Source of the DNA: Paramacrobiotus metropolitanus
Taxonomy: Eukaryota > Tardigrada > Eutardigrada > Parachela > Macrobiotidae
Assembly (NCBI RefSeq): GCF_019649055.1
Contig: NW_026570324.1
Coordinates: forward strand, 310,001-374,000
DNA length: 64,000 nt
Direction: 5' to 3'
The notes beneath the pieces were generated by a model. That model saw only the letters and a program-made list of their open reading frames with translations. It was not told the origin of the DNA and ran no database searches. Of the stretch, positions 1 through 8,984 are shown piece after piece (position 1 is the first letter of the stretch; every line of letters starts with the position of its first letter). The position numbers and the translations under genes were made by a program.

Positions 1-652
1 CGTGCGGATTCGCTTCAGTCGCATTATGAAATAAGCCGATTTTTCAGTGCTTGCCGCTGTTACTGTACCAGGTTGCGTTCGATAAGAACTTAGTTAAACA
101 GCTTCCATGACCCGGTGAAGCTGTCTCATACGGCATTTGTTCGTCTAGTATTTGAAGGACAAAGTTACGATTATGCTCATTGAATTACACGGCAAAAGTA
201 TGAAGGGGATATGCGACCTACAAAGATTAGGAGGTCCTACAATGATCCTTTTCTAACACCGCATGATCCCAGAGTGACCCATGCACGTTGGTTTAGAAAA
301 CTCAACAGGGAATTGTCCATTATATTCTTGGTACTTTTGGCCGGTGGAAAGATTTGGACGAACTAATGTTCTTTCAAAAAAGTGGACTGCTAATACAGAG
401 GCGTTCGAAAGGGTACCTACTATGCATATGGCTTTTAATGGCATACAAGCAGAACAACATGGAAATTTCATCAAGTAAAACAACCAGATAAAATAAAGTA
501 AAGTAAAACAATCAAATAAAATCGATCATCAAGCAAATTTCATCAAGTAAAACAAATCGTCTTGGCAGGTCAATACGGATGCGTGCGTTAGTAGCAGCCA
601 GCAGGACCCGCTGACGCCGCTGAATTACTTGCTCTTTTTACGTGTACCGGTG
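1..652. other. Gene-poor left flank
   Basis: I see no convincing coding region here. Only short overlapping ORFs occur on both strands at 253-483, without a recognisable domain. A 17-base phrase (ttcatcaagtaaaacaa) occurs twice, near 467 and 538, separated by A-rich DNA. The stretch after about 640 merges into the 3' untranslated region of the LINE fragment that follows. Confidence 0.5.
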
Positions 653-1056
653 TACGTTAAGTTTTGTTACAAAAGTGCATTCGCGCAATACTACTTAAAA
701 TGATACAAATTTAAACGTTAAGAAAACAGCCAAAAAGCGTTATCGCCGTCAAAAATCCTGGGACGCATATTCAAGGTGCCCAAAACAGTAGCAGCATTTC
801 CTTTCACTACAGCTAGGCTAAATCTCTGCTTCAAAAATGCAGTAGAACGAGGTTCCCCTGTGACGTCGCGAATCTTTCTGCCAGCGAAACGAATAAGCTC
901 CATAAAATCAGATCCAAATGTGCCAAAGGTTTCGACTGCCAGGGGGAAAAACAAGTAACCCATCCTTTCCACATAGGAATATTTACGGTGTTTACTGTCT
1001 TCGGCCAGATGTGCAACATTACCGGAGGCGCTCGCGCTTGCCGGGACAGCCACCGT
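653..1056 (-). mobile_element. RLE-type non-LTR retrotransposon, 3' fragment
   Basis: The minus strand encodes the last ~110 residues of a LINE polyprotein (718-1053), ending in the conserved tail seen in the other copies here: GRKIRDVTGE, FLKQRFSLAVVKGNA, VLGT. This tail follows the restriction-like endonuclease domain in the 15 kb element. The 3' flank from about 665 to 900 is nearly identical to 25446-25672, so both belong to one subfamily. Only the extreme 3' end is present, as expected for 5'-truncated target-primed insertion. It lies head to head with the plus-strand copy starting at 1083. Confidence 0.8.
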
Positions 1057-1082
1057 GTAGCATGTAATTGCTTAATAAGTAA

Positions 1083-1835
1083 GTGTTTATTAGTCAGATG
1101 GCTGCCTTAAACAAAGATTCTGGAGCGTGGTTAAATGCGTTGCCGGCACCATGTTTGGGCACCTTCCTAAGGGACGACGATGTGAGAATTGGTGTAGCCT
1201 TGCGCTTTGGATTACCGGTAGTGGTGGCACACAATTGCATCGCGTGCGGTACACAAGTCGAAACCAATGGTCATCACGGGCTATCATGCAATAAATCAAC
1301 CAAAGGACGATGGGCGCGGCATAAAGAAATGAACAGCATCGCAAAGAATTGTTGCGAAAGCGCTGGTTTCCCTTGTCAGATGGAACCGACTGGACCATCC
1401 AGCACAGACGGGAAAAGACCCGACGGAATGACGCTGATACCTGTTCGCCAAGGCAGACCGCTTGTTTGGGATGTAACAAGCTGGTGTACTGTTGCAGATT
1501 CCCACGTCGCTGCAAGCGCGAAGAAATCCGGAAGTGTGTCCCAAATGGCAGAAAATTCCAAGCGCCGGACGTATTCCTTTTTGGACTACGGTTACCTCTT
1601 TTATCCGCTGGTTATTGAGACACTTGGAGTTTTTGGCCCTGCTTTCAGTGAAATGCTGCATTTCATGGGCCGAAAGATTCGGGACATAACGGGCGAAGCG
1701 CGTTCTACTGCTTTTCTCAAGCAGCGTTTTAGTTTAGCTGTTGTGAAAGGAAATGGTACGGCTGTTTTGAGTAATTGCCTTTTAATCCGAGAGAGGATAA
1801 GGATTTTGGTTGTTTTTTTATTGTTTAATTTTTAA
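1083..1835 (+). pseudogene. RLE LINE polyprotein, C-terminal fragment
   Basis: This 250-residue open frame matches the last third of the 15 kb LINE. It has a Cys/His knuckle (CIACGTQVE then HHGLSC), the RH-x-x-x-N stretch, KRPDGMTLIP and a VWDVT motif. Together these are the CCHC and PD-(D/E)xK-like restriction-like endonuclease of R2/NeSL/Hero-type LINEs. The tail GRKIRDITGE and FLKQRFSLAVVKGN is present, but the frame then drifts off the family consensus near 1770, so the end is damaged. Reverse transcriptase is absent. It is a 5'-truncated dead copy, in opposite orientation to the neighbour at 653-1056. Confidence 0.82.
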
Positions 1836-1944
1836 CTATTAAGTAGTGTACCAGCGCTTGCAATTATTTCCATTTGGGCGGCTATTGCCAATAAACTCAG
1901 TGTTTATACTGTGCTCAAAATCGTAATGTCCATATAATATTACT

Positions 1945-2085
1945 GTGATTATTCATTCGTATACAGGTTACACATGCCCAACATCGAAATGTAAGATGTC
2001 TACACTCGGTAAGATGCTTTTTGAGAGGACACAGGAGAAACGGTCCACTCAGTTTCTGAAGCAGAGAATCAGTGTTGCTTTAATG
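1945..2085 (+). mobile_element. RLE LINE tail, left half (interrupted)
   Basis: The plus-strand frame from about 1990 reads a degenerate LINE tail (FERTQEKRSTQFLKQRISVALM), homologous to GESRAKQFLLQRCSLEIQRG in the 15 kb copy. It stops matching exactly at the TTAATG at 2080-2085, where the tyrosine-recombinase element begins. The same frame resumes at 6849 with RGNAACV. The LINE scrap was therefore the target of that insertion. Confidence 0.75.
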
Positions 2086-2219
2086 TTCTACGTCTCCTAT
2101 GCGACCACACAACGCCAAGTGGGGGGAACTGGAGATGCTGTTGACCGGAAGCGCGAGCAAGGTGCGTGAACGCGAATGCGTTGGCCACCTCTGGTCGCTC
2201 CAGCCGCACAGGCAACCCC
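2080..2219 (-). repeat. Split direct repeat B2
   Basis: These 140 bases match 2566-2705 at a constant offset of 486 with no difference that I can see. It forms the 3' terminus of the minus-strand element and ends in the TTAATG core next to host LINE sequence. Confidence 0.92.
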
Positions 2220-2283
2220 TTTATTTTGATTCGGTAGGAGCAAAATAACGAAACAAAAACAAAACAGGTGCGCGGCGGGCGGG

Positions 2284-2571
2284 AAAACAAAATTCTCGAC
2301 GTGCAGATCGAGAGGTGAACAAGTGCGAAATGAGAACTCGAGAGGCTAACCAGTGAGCGAGCAAAATGAAAACTCGTGATGGCAAGCGAGCGTGCAGTGT
2401 GAACAGTGCGCGGAAAGCGGCTAAACAGAGACAACACACAAAGCGGCCGGCTTCCGTCCACATCAAACCGCACGAATGGTGGTCCGGCTCGGCCGATGCG
2501 GCGTGCAGAAGAAGGGAAGCGCCGTCGACGTAACATTAACTTGAATTAACGTTGTTAATTAGCTGTTAATG
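2284..2571 (-). repeat. Split direct repeat A2
   Basis: These 288 bases match 6561-6848 at a constant offset of 4277. It overlaps B1 by the six bases TTAATG (2566-2571). The B1-A2 block therefore looks like the joined ends of a circular intermediate. Confidence 0.92.
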
Positions 2572-2705
2572 TTCTACGTCTCCTATGCGACCACACAACG
2601 CCAAGTGGGGGGAACTGGAGATGCTGTTGACCGGAAGCGCGAGCAAGGTGCGTGAACGCGAATGCGTTGGCCACCTCTGGTCGCTCCAGCCGCACAGGCA
2701 ACCCC
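2566..2705 (-). repeat. Split direct repeat B1
   Basis: Internal copy of the 140-base B repeat, lying immediately after the recombinase ORF, whose stop is at 2709. It abuts A2 through the shared TTAATG. Confidence 0.92.
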
Positions 2706-2708
2706 AAA

Positions 2709-3695
2709 CTACCCCAAACCACTGTTCGTTCCGTAGGCGTCAAGGCCGGGTGTCGGAACTGCCGTGCGGACGTATCTTGTGAAGCAGGAGGACTTCCAGC
2801 GGCCAATGGTTTGAATAGCGGAGTCCGGAGCTCCATTTGATGCTGCGGTGGAAGCCGCCCCGATACGGAAGCTATGAGTGCTATAGCGTTCCCTTCCGGG
2901 TGTGCCGTTGAGGAAGATCTGAAGCCACCGGTCAACTTGTGTTCGCGTGACAAACTGTCCGTCCTGTTGCAGGAAAAATGGGTGGGACTGCTGCGTGGGA
3001 ATTCTGACGGCTGCATAATTCTGGATTGCTGTGACAGGGCAGACTGACCTGCTAGTGGATACCAGCGTGATCTTGTACCCGTGTCCGAATTGATCGGTTT
3101 TGGATCGCCGAACGCTGATGACCACTGACTCACTGCCAATGGTGACGTCGCTGGTCGACAGCGTTCTTCTGTCGTCGTAATGACGGGTCGATTGCGACGT
3201 GAACTCGCTCACTCGCAGAGCAGCAAAGAACGCGGTCGTGAAGGTGCTCCAGATTAGGAGTTTCGAATACGCTGACAGAGCGGAACTTCTAATGTTGTCT
3301 TTCAGTCTTCGCATGATGTCCAAAGTAATTGGCAGGCGGCCGTCGACCGCCTTGGGGCATATCCTTCTGCAGCCGTCTACTGCTCTTAGGACTGATGCGC
3401 TTGCAGTAGGACTTGGAAGGCTAGCTTCGGCGTGAACTTTGGCTATGCTGGCGACGTACACTTTGATCGTGGCCGGAGAAATGTTTTGAAGAAACAGATG
3501 CGCTATGAAACGCAGCACGCTGTTTTCCGTCGTCGGGAGAGGAGAGGTGTGGTCGTTGATGCAAAATTCTTTAAACCGTGCCCAGCCGGCATTATATGTC
3601 GTTCGTGTCGTACTGGCAAGATGGTGATATTGCAGCCGCGCAACAGTGACATCTAATCTGTCGGGACATCGTATGTGCGCTGGAGATCTTCCCAA
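2709..3695 (-). CDS. Tyrosine recombinase of the Ngaro/PAT-type element
   Basis: A 328-residue phage-integrase-type recombinase that should insert the circular cDNA. An N-terminal SAM-like/core-binding part (residues ~20-110) is followed by the catalytic domain. The catalytic set is complete: R161 (ALRVSEFTS), a likely K199 (RRSKTD), H274 and R277 (THSFRIGAAS), W300 (IGRW) and the nucleophile Y308 (SSCFTRYVR). It overlaps the RT ORF by 43 bases, and its stop lies 4 bases before the B1 repeat. The probable substrate is the TTAATG core at the repeat borders. Confidence 0.93.
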   Translation of the reverse strand: MGRSPAHIRCPDRLDVTVARLQYHHLASTTRTTYNAGWARFKEFCINDHTSPLPTTENSVLRFIAHLFLQNISPATIKVYVASIAKVHAEASLPSPTASASVLRAVDGCRRICPKAVDGRLPITLDIMRRLKDNIRSSALSAYSKLLIWSTFTTAFFAALRVSEFTSQSTRHYDDRRTLSTSDVTIGSESVVISVRRSKTDQFGHGYKITLVSTSRSVCPVTAIQNYAAVRIPTQQSHPFFLQQDGQFVTRTQVDRWLQIFLNGTPGRERYSTHSFRIGAASTAASNGAPDSAIQTIGRWKSSCFTRYVRTAVPTPGLDAYGTNSGLG

Positions 3696-5386
3696 ATGTC
3701 CGGTATGGCTTCCGGGGAGGCTTTGGCGTGTGGTGCCAGTCTCCTGAACCGGGTCGTCTGAAAACGTGATAACGAATCAGCGATATGGTTGTCGATGCCG
3801 CTTATATGCACTATCTTGACGGTAAAATTGTTAACCGCGGACACTGCTAGCATGCGACGCATTAAGTCCAGGACTGCGGCGTTGCCAGAACCCAGCTTCT
3901 CCCACGCTTGGGAGGCCCCCAGGTTGTCGCAGTGCAGTAAGACCCGCATGCGCTGCAGCTTGGGTGCCCAGATGGTCAACGCGATAACGACAGCAGCCAT
4001 TTCCAAGTACTCGATGCATGGTTTCCTTTCGGTGACCCAGACGGGCCACCGAGACTGAAACCATTCGCCAGCAAGGTAGCCACCGATACCATGCGTTGCG
4101 GAAGCATCTGTGTACAGTTCAGTAACTTCAGGTCCTGACCAGTCGGGCTGGAGGAACTTGCTTGTACCATTCCACTGCGGTAAGAATGTTGCCCACCATT
4201 TAGGATCAAGATGAAAGCCGGTATCCAGCTTAATACGCGTCAGCGGGCGGCTGCCGCTGCTCTTACCTTTGCTGATAAGCAGTATCATACGGCGCAGAAA
4301 CAGACGGCCAGCCGGTACGCATCTGCATGCAAACTGGAGGGTTCCGATGAGACTTTGCAGATCGTGCAAGGTGCACTCAGATTTCGTTTTCCAGTTGTCC
4401 AGCAAACCCACAATCTCGCTCAGCTTCGCTGCTGGTAAGGAAAGCGTTCGGGTAACGGAGTCTATGTGGATTCCGAGAAAGGTAATGGCAGTTGATGGAC
4501 CATCCAATTTGTTCATCGCAAGCGGCACGCCGAGATCGCTGCAAATATCTGTAAATTTCTGTAGCAATAAGGAGCACTCGCGGTAACTTGCTGCAATGAT
4601 TAGGAAATCGTCGACGTAGACCAGTATTGCACTGTGTCCGGTTTCGCACTTAAAGATCCATAGAATTGCGTCTGAAAACTTGCAGAAAATTCCAGGTGCA
4701 GATCGGCAGCCAAATGGTAACACAACGTCGTAATAGTACTTCTTCCCGACTTTGTATCCTAGGAGACAATGTTGCGACTCTTTTACCGGTATCAGCCGGA
4801 ACGCTGCTTCAATGTCCAGTTTCACCATGACAGCCTCAGCTGGGAGCTGGAGGATTAGCTTGACAGCATCGTCGACGGAGCAAAACTGAAGTGGAGGATC
4901 ATCCTTTGGAATGTGCAGATTCACAGAATCGATTGCTGGACGGGACAGGTCCATGATCATTCTGTGTCCACCGCTTTTCTTGACCCGCATGCTTAACGCG
5001 TTGACTGTGAACTGCTGAAACGGCCGCTTTGTAAATGGCCCTTTCGTGTGTCCCAACTGCACTTCTCTGTCAACAACAGACTGAACGGTGACATGATGAA
5101 TGACGATGGATGGACTGTTAGGAGTGAAACGAGAACGATGAGGCCCAGTGTATTTCAAGTCCGCGCCCACGGTTAAACATTCGAGTAAATAAGCCACCAA
5201 CGAAGCATCCGGATGAGCGGCCAGATGACGCACAAACGCTTCTGCTTTAAGAGGCGTTGTCCTGCCTGGGGCGGCTGCTGCCCCCTGAGGTTCCTTGACG
5301 GTGGACGTGATCGCCGTGCGCGGTTGACCCACAAGAGCTGCAGACATGTTTCCGGTTCCCGCTACAAGGTGTTGAGCACGCTCCAC
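3653..5386 (-). CDS. Reverse transcriptase-RNase H of the Ngaro/PAT-type element
   Basis: A 577-residue protein that copies element RNA into DNA. The RT domain shows the DIRS-order pattern: MIMDLSRPAIDSVN, then KLDIEAAFRLIPV (motif A), LPFGCRSAPGIF (motif B) and VYVDDFLI (motif C with the two catalytic Asp). An RNase H domain follows, with LYTDASATHGIGGYL, a conserved Glu in CIEYLEMAAV, HCDNLGASQAW and the closing DSLSR. No protease or integrase is visible, as expected in this order. It overlaps gag at its start and the recombinase ORF by 43 bases at its end. The catalytic motifs are intact. Confidence 0.93.
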   Translation of the reverse strand: MERAQHLVAGTGNMSAALVGQPRTAITSTVKEPQGAAAAPGRTTPLKAEAFVRHLAAHPDASLVAYLLECLTVGADLKYTGPHRSRFTPNSPSIVIHHVTVQSVVDREVQLGHTKGPFTKRPFQQFTVNALSMRVKKSGGHRMIMDLSRPAIDSVNLHIPKDDPPLQFCSVDDAVKLILQLPAEAVMVKLDIEAAFRLIPVKESQHCLLGYKVGKKYYYDVVLPFGCRSAPGIFCKFSDAILWIFKCETGHSAILVYVDDFLIIAASYRECSLLLQKFTDICSDLGVPLAMNKLDGPSTAITFLGIHIDSVTRTLSLPAAKLSEIVGLLDNWKTKSECTLHDLQSLIGTLQFACRCVPAGRLFLRRMILLISKGKSSGSRPLTRIKLDTGFHLDPKWWATFLPQWNGTSKFLQPDWSGPEVTELYTDASATHGIGGYLAGEWFQSRWPVWVTERKPCIEYLEMAAVVIALTIWAPKLQRMRVLLHCDNLGASQAWEKLGSGNAAVLDLMRRMLAVSAVNNFTVKIVHISGIDNHIADSLSRFQTTRFRRLAPHAKASPEAIPDIWEDLQRTYDVPTD

Positions 5387-6455
5387 GGTTAAATTTCCTG
5401 CACATATCTCCGTCTGCGGCGGAACTGTTCCGAAAAAGCTGATCCCGATCCGGGCAGTTCATGGCGATATGGCCCATTTCACGGCATCGGTTGCACTTCG
5501 CGAATTTGTGCTTATTAACGCCGGTGTGAGTGACGGTAGACGTTGTGATCCGGGGATTTGCAATTGACTCCTGGTAGGCTTCATCATGTCTGCGAGTCCA
5601 AATCTCCGTATTGTCCGGATCACTGGTTGCGTAATTTCGGAACTGCGCGTCGTACTCTAAGACATGCTCCAGTTTGTGCCCGCGAGCGGGATCGGCAAGA
5701 AGGCATATCAAGTCTAGATATTTCAGCATGGGAATTGTGAACTCCGGCGCTTCGAAGGTCCTGTAGGCCATGAATACAGTAAATGCGCGGGTCCACGAAG
5801 CCAGACTGGTAATTTGTTCTTTCTTCATGGCTGACGTAAAGGTGTATTCGCCCGTTGCTTCGTCAACGACCATCCGCGTTCCAGGGTTCGGTCGCTTAGA
5901 GGGCGCTCGATTCTGTGGCAACAGGTCAACAAAGTCGACAAACTGCTCCCTGTCAAGGAGCTGCTCCCGTAGTTTCGGCGAAACCGCTGGGAGGTCCTTG
6001 TATCTTGCAGGGATGTTGGCGACCGCAGGCCCTAATCGCTCGGAAATGGGTCGGTGCGCTGGCGCAGGACCATCAAGAATAACGCTGTCTGTGTCCTTAC
6101 CTTGCACTGTAGTGACCCGATTCGATGCCGGCGACAGAGAGCGATGCGCTTGAGGCCCGCCGACGTGTAATGCCGAGCCGCTTGTGGATCCCTGGAGTGA
6201 TACCAGCTGACTGATCTGCTGCTTCAGTACCGCCACATCAGCCGTCAGCGTGTCAATCTGGGATGGGGAGCTGAGAGAGGATCCCGGAGGGATGACGACC
6301 GTAGACGCAACCCGCTTACCCGCTGGGGGGTTGTTGGTATTGTCCGCTGGTCGCTTCGCACTGCCGGTTTTCTGTTGAGCCGCCGAACGTGTCTGGGGTC
6401 CTCCAGAGCCACCGCGAGCACGACCTGTCCTCCTGCCTCTTCCCCTTCCAGTCAT
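5247..6455 (-). CDS. Gag-like protein of the Ngaro/PAT-type element
   Basis: A 402-residue protein, presumed to form the nucleocapsid particle of the retrotransposon. The N-terminus is Arg/Gly-rich (residues 1-20), then a Ser/Pro-rich stretch, then a central domain, and near residue 320 a CCHC zinc knuckle, CNRCREMGHIAMNC, typical of Gag proteins. A further Cys-rich patch follows (CRKFNRGACSTPC and CSSCGSTAHGDH). The ATG at 6455 is the first in frame after the A1 repeat. Its end overlaps the RT ORF by about 140 bases in another frame, so RT may be made by frameshifting or re-initiation. The match to Gag is by the knuckle and position only. Confidence 0.8.
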   Translation of the reverse strand: MTGRGRGRRTGRARGGSGGPQTRSAAQQKTGSAKRPADNTNNPPAGKRVASTVVIPPGSSLSSPSQIDTLTADVAVLKQQISQLVSLQGSTSGSALHVGGPQAHRSLSPASNRVTTVQGKDTDSVILDGPAPAHRPISERLGPAVANIPARYKDLPAVSPKLREQLLDREQFVDFVDLLPQNRAPSKRPNPGTRMVVDEATGEYTFTSAMKKEQITSLASWTRAFTVFMAYRTFEAPEFTIPMLKYLDLICLLADPARGHKLEHVLEYDAQFRNYATSDPDNTEIWTRRHDEAYQESIANPRITTSTVTHTGVNKHKFAKCNRCREMGHIAMNCPDRDQLFRNSSAADGDMCRKFNRGACSTPCSGNRKHVCSSCGSTAHGDHVHRQGTSGGSSRPRQDNAS

Positions 6456-6560
6456 TGTGCAGTAAGAATGGCACGATACACGATACTTGAATTTCGTAGC
6501 GAATTTAGCGTTGTAACTAAAACGCTATCAGAATTGGAACACCAGATTTGTCCACCAGAT

Positions 6561-6848
6561 AAAACAAAATTCTCGACGTGCAGATCGAGAGGTGAACAAG
6601 TGCGAAATGAGAACTCGAGAGGCTAACCAGTGAGCGAGCAAAATGAAAACTCGTGATGGCAAGCGAGCGTGCAGTGTGAACAGTGCGCGGAAAGCGGCTA
6701 AACAGAGACAACACACAAAGCGGCCGGCTTCCGTCCACATCAAACCGCACGAATGGTGGTCCGGCTCGGCCGATGCGGCGTGCAGAAGAAGGGAAGCGCC
6801 GTCGACGTAACATTAACTTGAATTAACGTTGTTAATTAGCTGTTAATG
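6561..6848 (-). repeat. Split direct repeat A1 (5' end of element)
   Basis: Outer 288-base A repeat. It ends in TTAATG at 6843-6848, after which the interrupted LINE reading frame continues. It lies about 105 bases upstream of the gag-like start codon and should contain the element promoter. Confidence 0.9.
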
Positions 6849-6925
6849 CGAGGTAATGCTGCGTGTGTTCCGGAAACGTTTTGCACTGGCAAGAGACGGG
6901 ATGAAGTGTACTATGTGTTGAAATG
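6849..6925 (+). mobile_element. RLE LINE tail, right half
   Basis: Continues the plus-strand LINE frame that breaks at 2085. The codons after the TTAATG read RGNAACV, matching the RGNAACVLGT tail of the 15 kb copy, then degenerate. It marks the right edge of the recombinase element's insertion site. Confidence 0.7.
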
Positions 6926-8649
6926 ATGATTACTGCTGCGTGGTTTTAAGTTTAACCACTGTCAATGTGAATAACCCAATAAAATTACATGCCGAAAAAT
7001 ACAGAGCTTTAGCACTGTAAACAAAATTAATAGCACTTAATGTCGAATTTTGGCTTTCACCAGTGAAAATGCAACCGTGAAAACAGCGTGAGAGCCGCAT
7101 GCGATAATTAATATTGCTGCTTAAAACCTGCCAAACACCAGTAAGTCAGTACACTAATGTTATCAGTATTTTCCGTGTATGATCTGTTTTTATTTATAAA
7201 GTTATAAACTGATGTTTTTTTAAAGGACAATTTGCGCGCTAATTGATGTTAAATTCCAGGTGGCCGCTGTTTGGCCGCCCAGCTCTTCCAGACGTCGCTG
7301 CCGTCTGCATGACCTATTTTTGCTTCCGCTCTGCCTGTTTGCACACGGGCGCTATATAGTTCCGTAACGTCTGATAGTTTCTCTTTAACTCTCAACTGCC
7401 TGAATCATTCCAGATTTGTCATTTGAGCTCTCTTGCGTTATTCGTTGTTGTTTACCTCCCACCCACCCTACAAGGTGGCATTGACTGTAACTGTATTCTT
7501 ATCAATTAAAGAGAAAAGGCAGTCGGGCATAGAAGGGATGTCGGAAACTCGTGGTGGTGAGGTCCGCCTGCACCGACTCCGATTTCGCACTTGCCCCCAT
7601 ACGCCGACCTGCTCGCTCTCAGATACCGCAACATGACGCTTGCTTCCGAATTACCAACAAAGATGCACTGTTAGCGGCACACCGAATTTAATTAAGCGGT
7701 TTTTTGTTTGTGTAATGGTGAGAGTTTGCGGTTTAATTTTCTCAAGTTGGGGCTCAATTCTAAATATTCTATTATACTGTACGTGCTGTAAAGGAGAAAA
7801 TGCTTCTTTCTTGTAATATTTCCCTAACTTTGCTTCTATAACCATAAATACTGACTTCCCAAGGATGCAAAGTAAGTTTCAGGGAAAAACATTCTAGCGG
7901 TTTTTTCAAAAATCATTTCAGCCGAAAACATTTGCAAACCATTACATAAACACGGCGACAGTAATTTATTGATACAAGATTTCTAAAGTATTATAAATAG
8001 CATCATAAGCCGCAAACGAGCATCATAGCCGAAAAAAATAGCCGAAATCGAGCATCATAAACTGCGTCCCGATGGCACACAAGTCCTCCATGCAAGCCGT
8101 CTTTCTTCCAGAATGGCCAGAGTACGAGACCGCTGTGATGTATGCTGACTCCGTGGCATGAGCACAACACGGCATCGACCTCCCTTAACATCCCGCGCAT
8201 TGAACCCAACAGGCTGTTCATCTCAAGCAAACGCCAGGTGGCACTGCAACGTAGTCTCCGCCTGCAGGCACACAAAACACGCAAGCAGTATTAATGTTTT
8301 GCCGTGGCCACATAAAGCGGCAAGAGATTCTTTGCCGTCTAGCATCCGCAGTCTCGACATAACGATTTCTGGTGGGACGATAATTAGTATATTCCGATCC
8401 GACAATACTGCTGCAATGTGGACGCCTACATGCATCGCTGTGGCGCTGACCTTTACGTATTCCACTGGATTGCCGTCTCATCCGGTGGAACATCGAACCG
8501 TCGACGTAGATACATTCGCCGAAGACGTAAGTTGACATCCCTGTGTACACAAAGTCCGTCTCGAGGAATTTATTCGAATATATTTTGACCATGTAGTAAA
8601 GCCAGTGTATTAGCATTTTTTTTGCGCCGCTGATGTGAATATGCTATGA
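6926..8649. other. No supported gene
   Basis: I find no gene I can defend here. Overlapping short ORFs occur on both strands at 8003-8616 without a domain, splice logic or signal peptide that holds together. The stretch 6926-7260 is AT-rich with CA- and TA-containing runs. Confidence 0.5.
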
Positions 8650-8981
8650 ATGCTGCTTGACCTCTTACTACGTTATCCGCACTTGTACACGTTGCAGGTG
8701 CTTGCGCAAATATTTCTTCCATTGCCACCGGTTTACAGCAGCGGCAGCAAGCTGAATATTCCACGAAGTCGCCACACCGGCTTCGGCCGTTCAGCGTACT
8801 TAATGAGCAACCGTAAAGGGGCTCTTGCACGACCTACCGTAGAGGCGCTCTTCACAGCCGCCGAAATAATCCCATCCGTCGTAAGGAAGAGCCAGCTTAT
8901 CCCATTAGTCTTTCCAGAAGAACCCAACCAGCTGGGCAGAGAAATGATGGATGAAGAGGAATTCCTGCCGAAGGTCTAGCC
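8650..8981 (+). CDS. Possible upstream part of the 9-10.4 kb gene
   Basis: This 109-codon frame starts with a hydrophobic N-terminus (MLLDLLLRY) and has Pro-rich composition like the frame that follows. It ends at a stop at 8977-8979. The next frame is open from 8955, so a one-base shift or a tiny intron within 8952-8979 would join the two into about 600 codons. Two good 3' splice sites lie inside it (ttgcag at ~8690 and tttacag at ~8733), so the true exon may start at either. Treat the start as unresolved. Confidence 0.4.
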
Positions 8982-8984
8982 AGG

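Larger units (their letters stand above)
2080..6848 (-). mobile_element. Complete Ngaro/PAT-type tyrosine-recombinase retrotransposon
   Basis: Reading on the minus strand, the element has the order A1 (6848-6561), gag-like, RT-RNase H, tyrosine recombinase, B1 (2705-2566), A2 (2571-2284), B2 (2219-2080). Such split direct repeats define PAT- and Ngaro-type DIRS-order retrotransposons. These have no DDE integrase and integrate a circular DNA by site-specific recombination. No DIRS-type methyltransferase domain is visible, which favours the Ngaro side. The hexamer TTAATG sits at both outer ends and at the B1/A2 junction, and is the likely recombination core. A 64-base unique spacer (2220-2283) separates A2 and B2. 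All three ORFs are long and intact, and repeat copies look near identical, so the insertion looks young. Confidence 0.92.

Noticed and set aside
8003-8616. Overlapping minus-strand frames that could be a split gene
   Set aside because: I could not connect them by splice sites or recognise any motif; the plus frame over the same bases is equally open.
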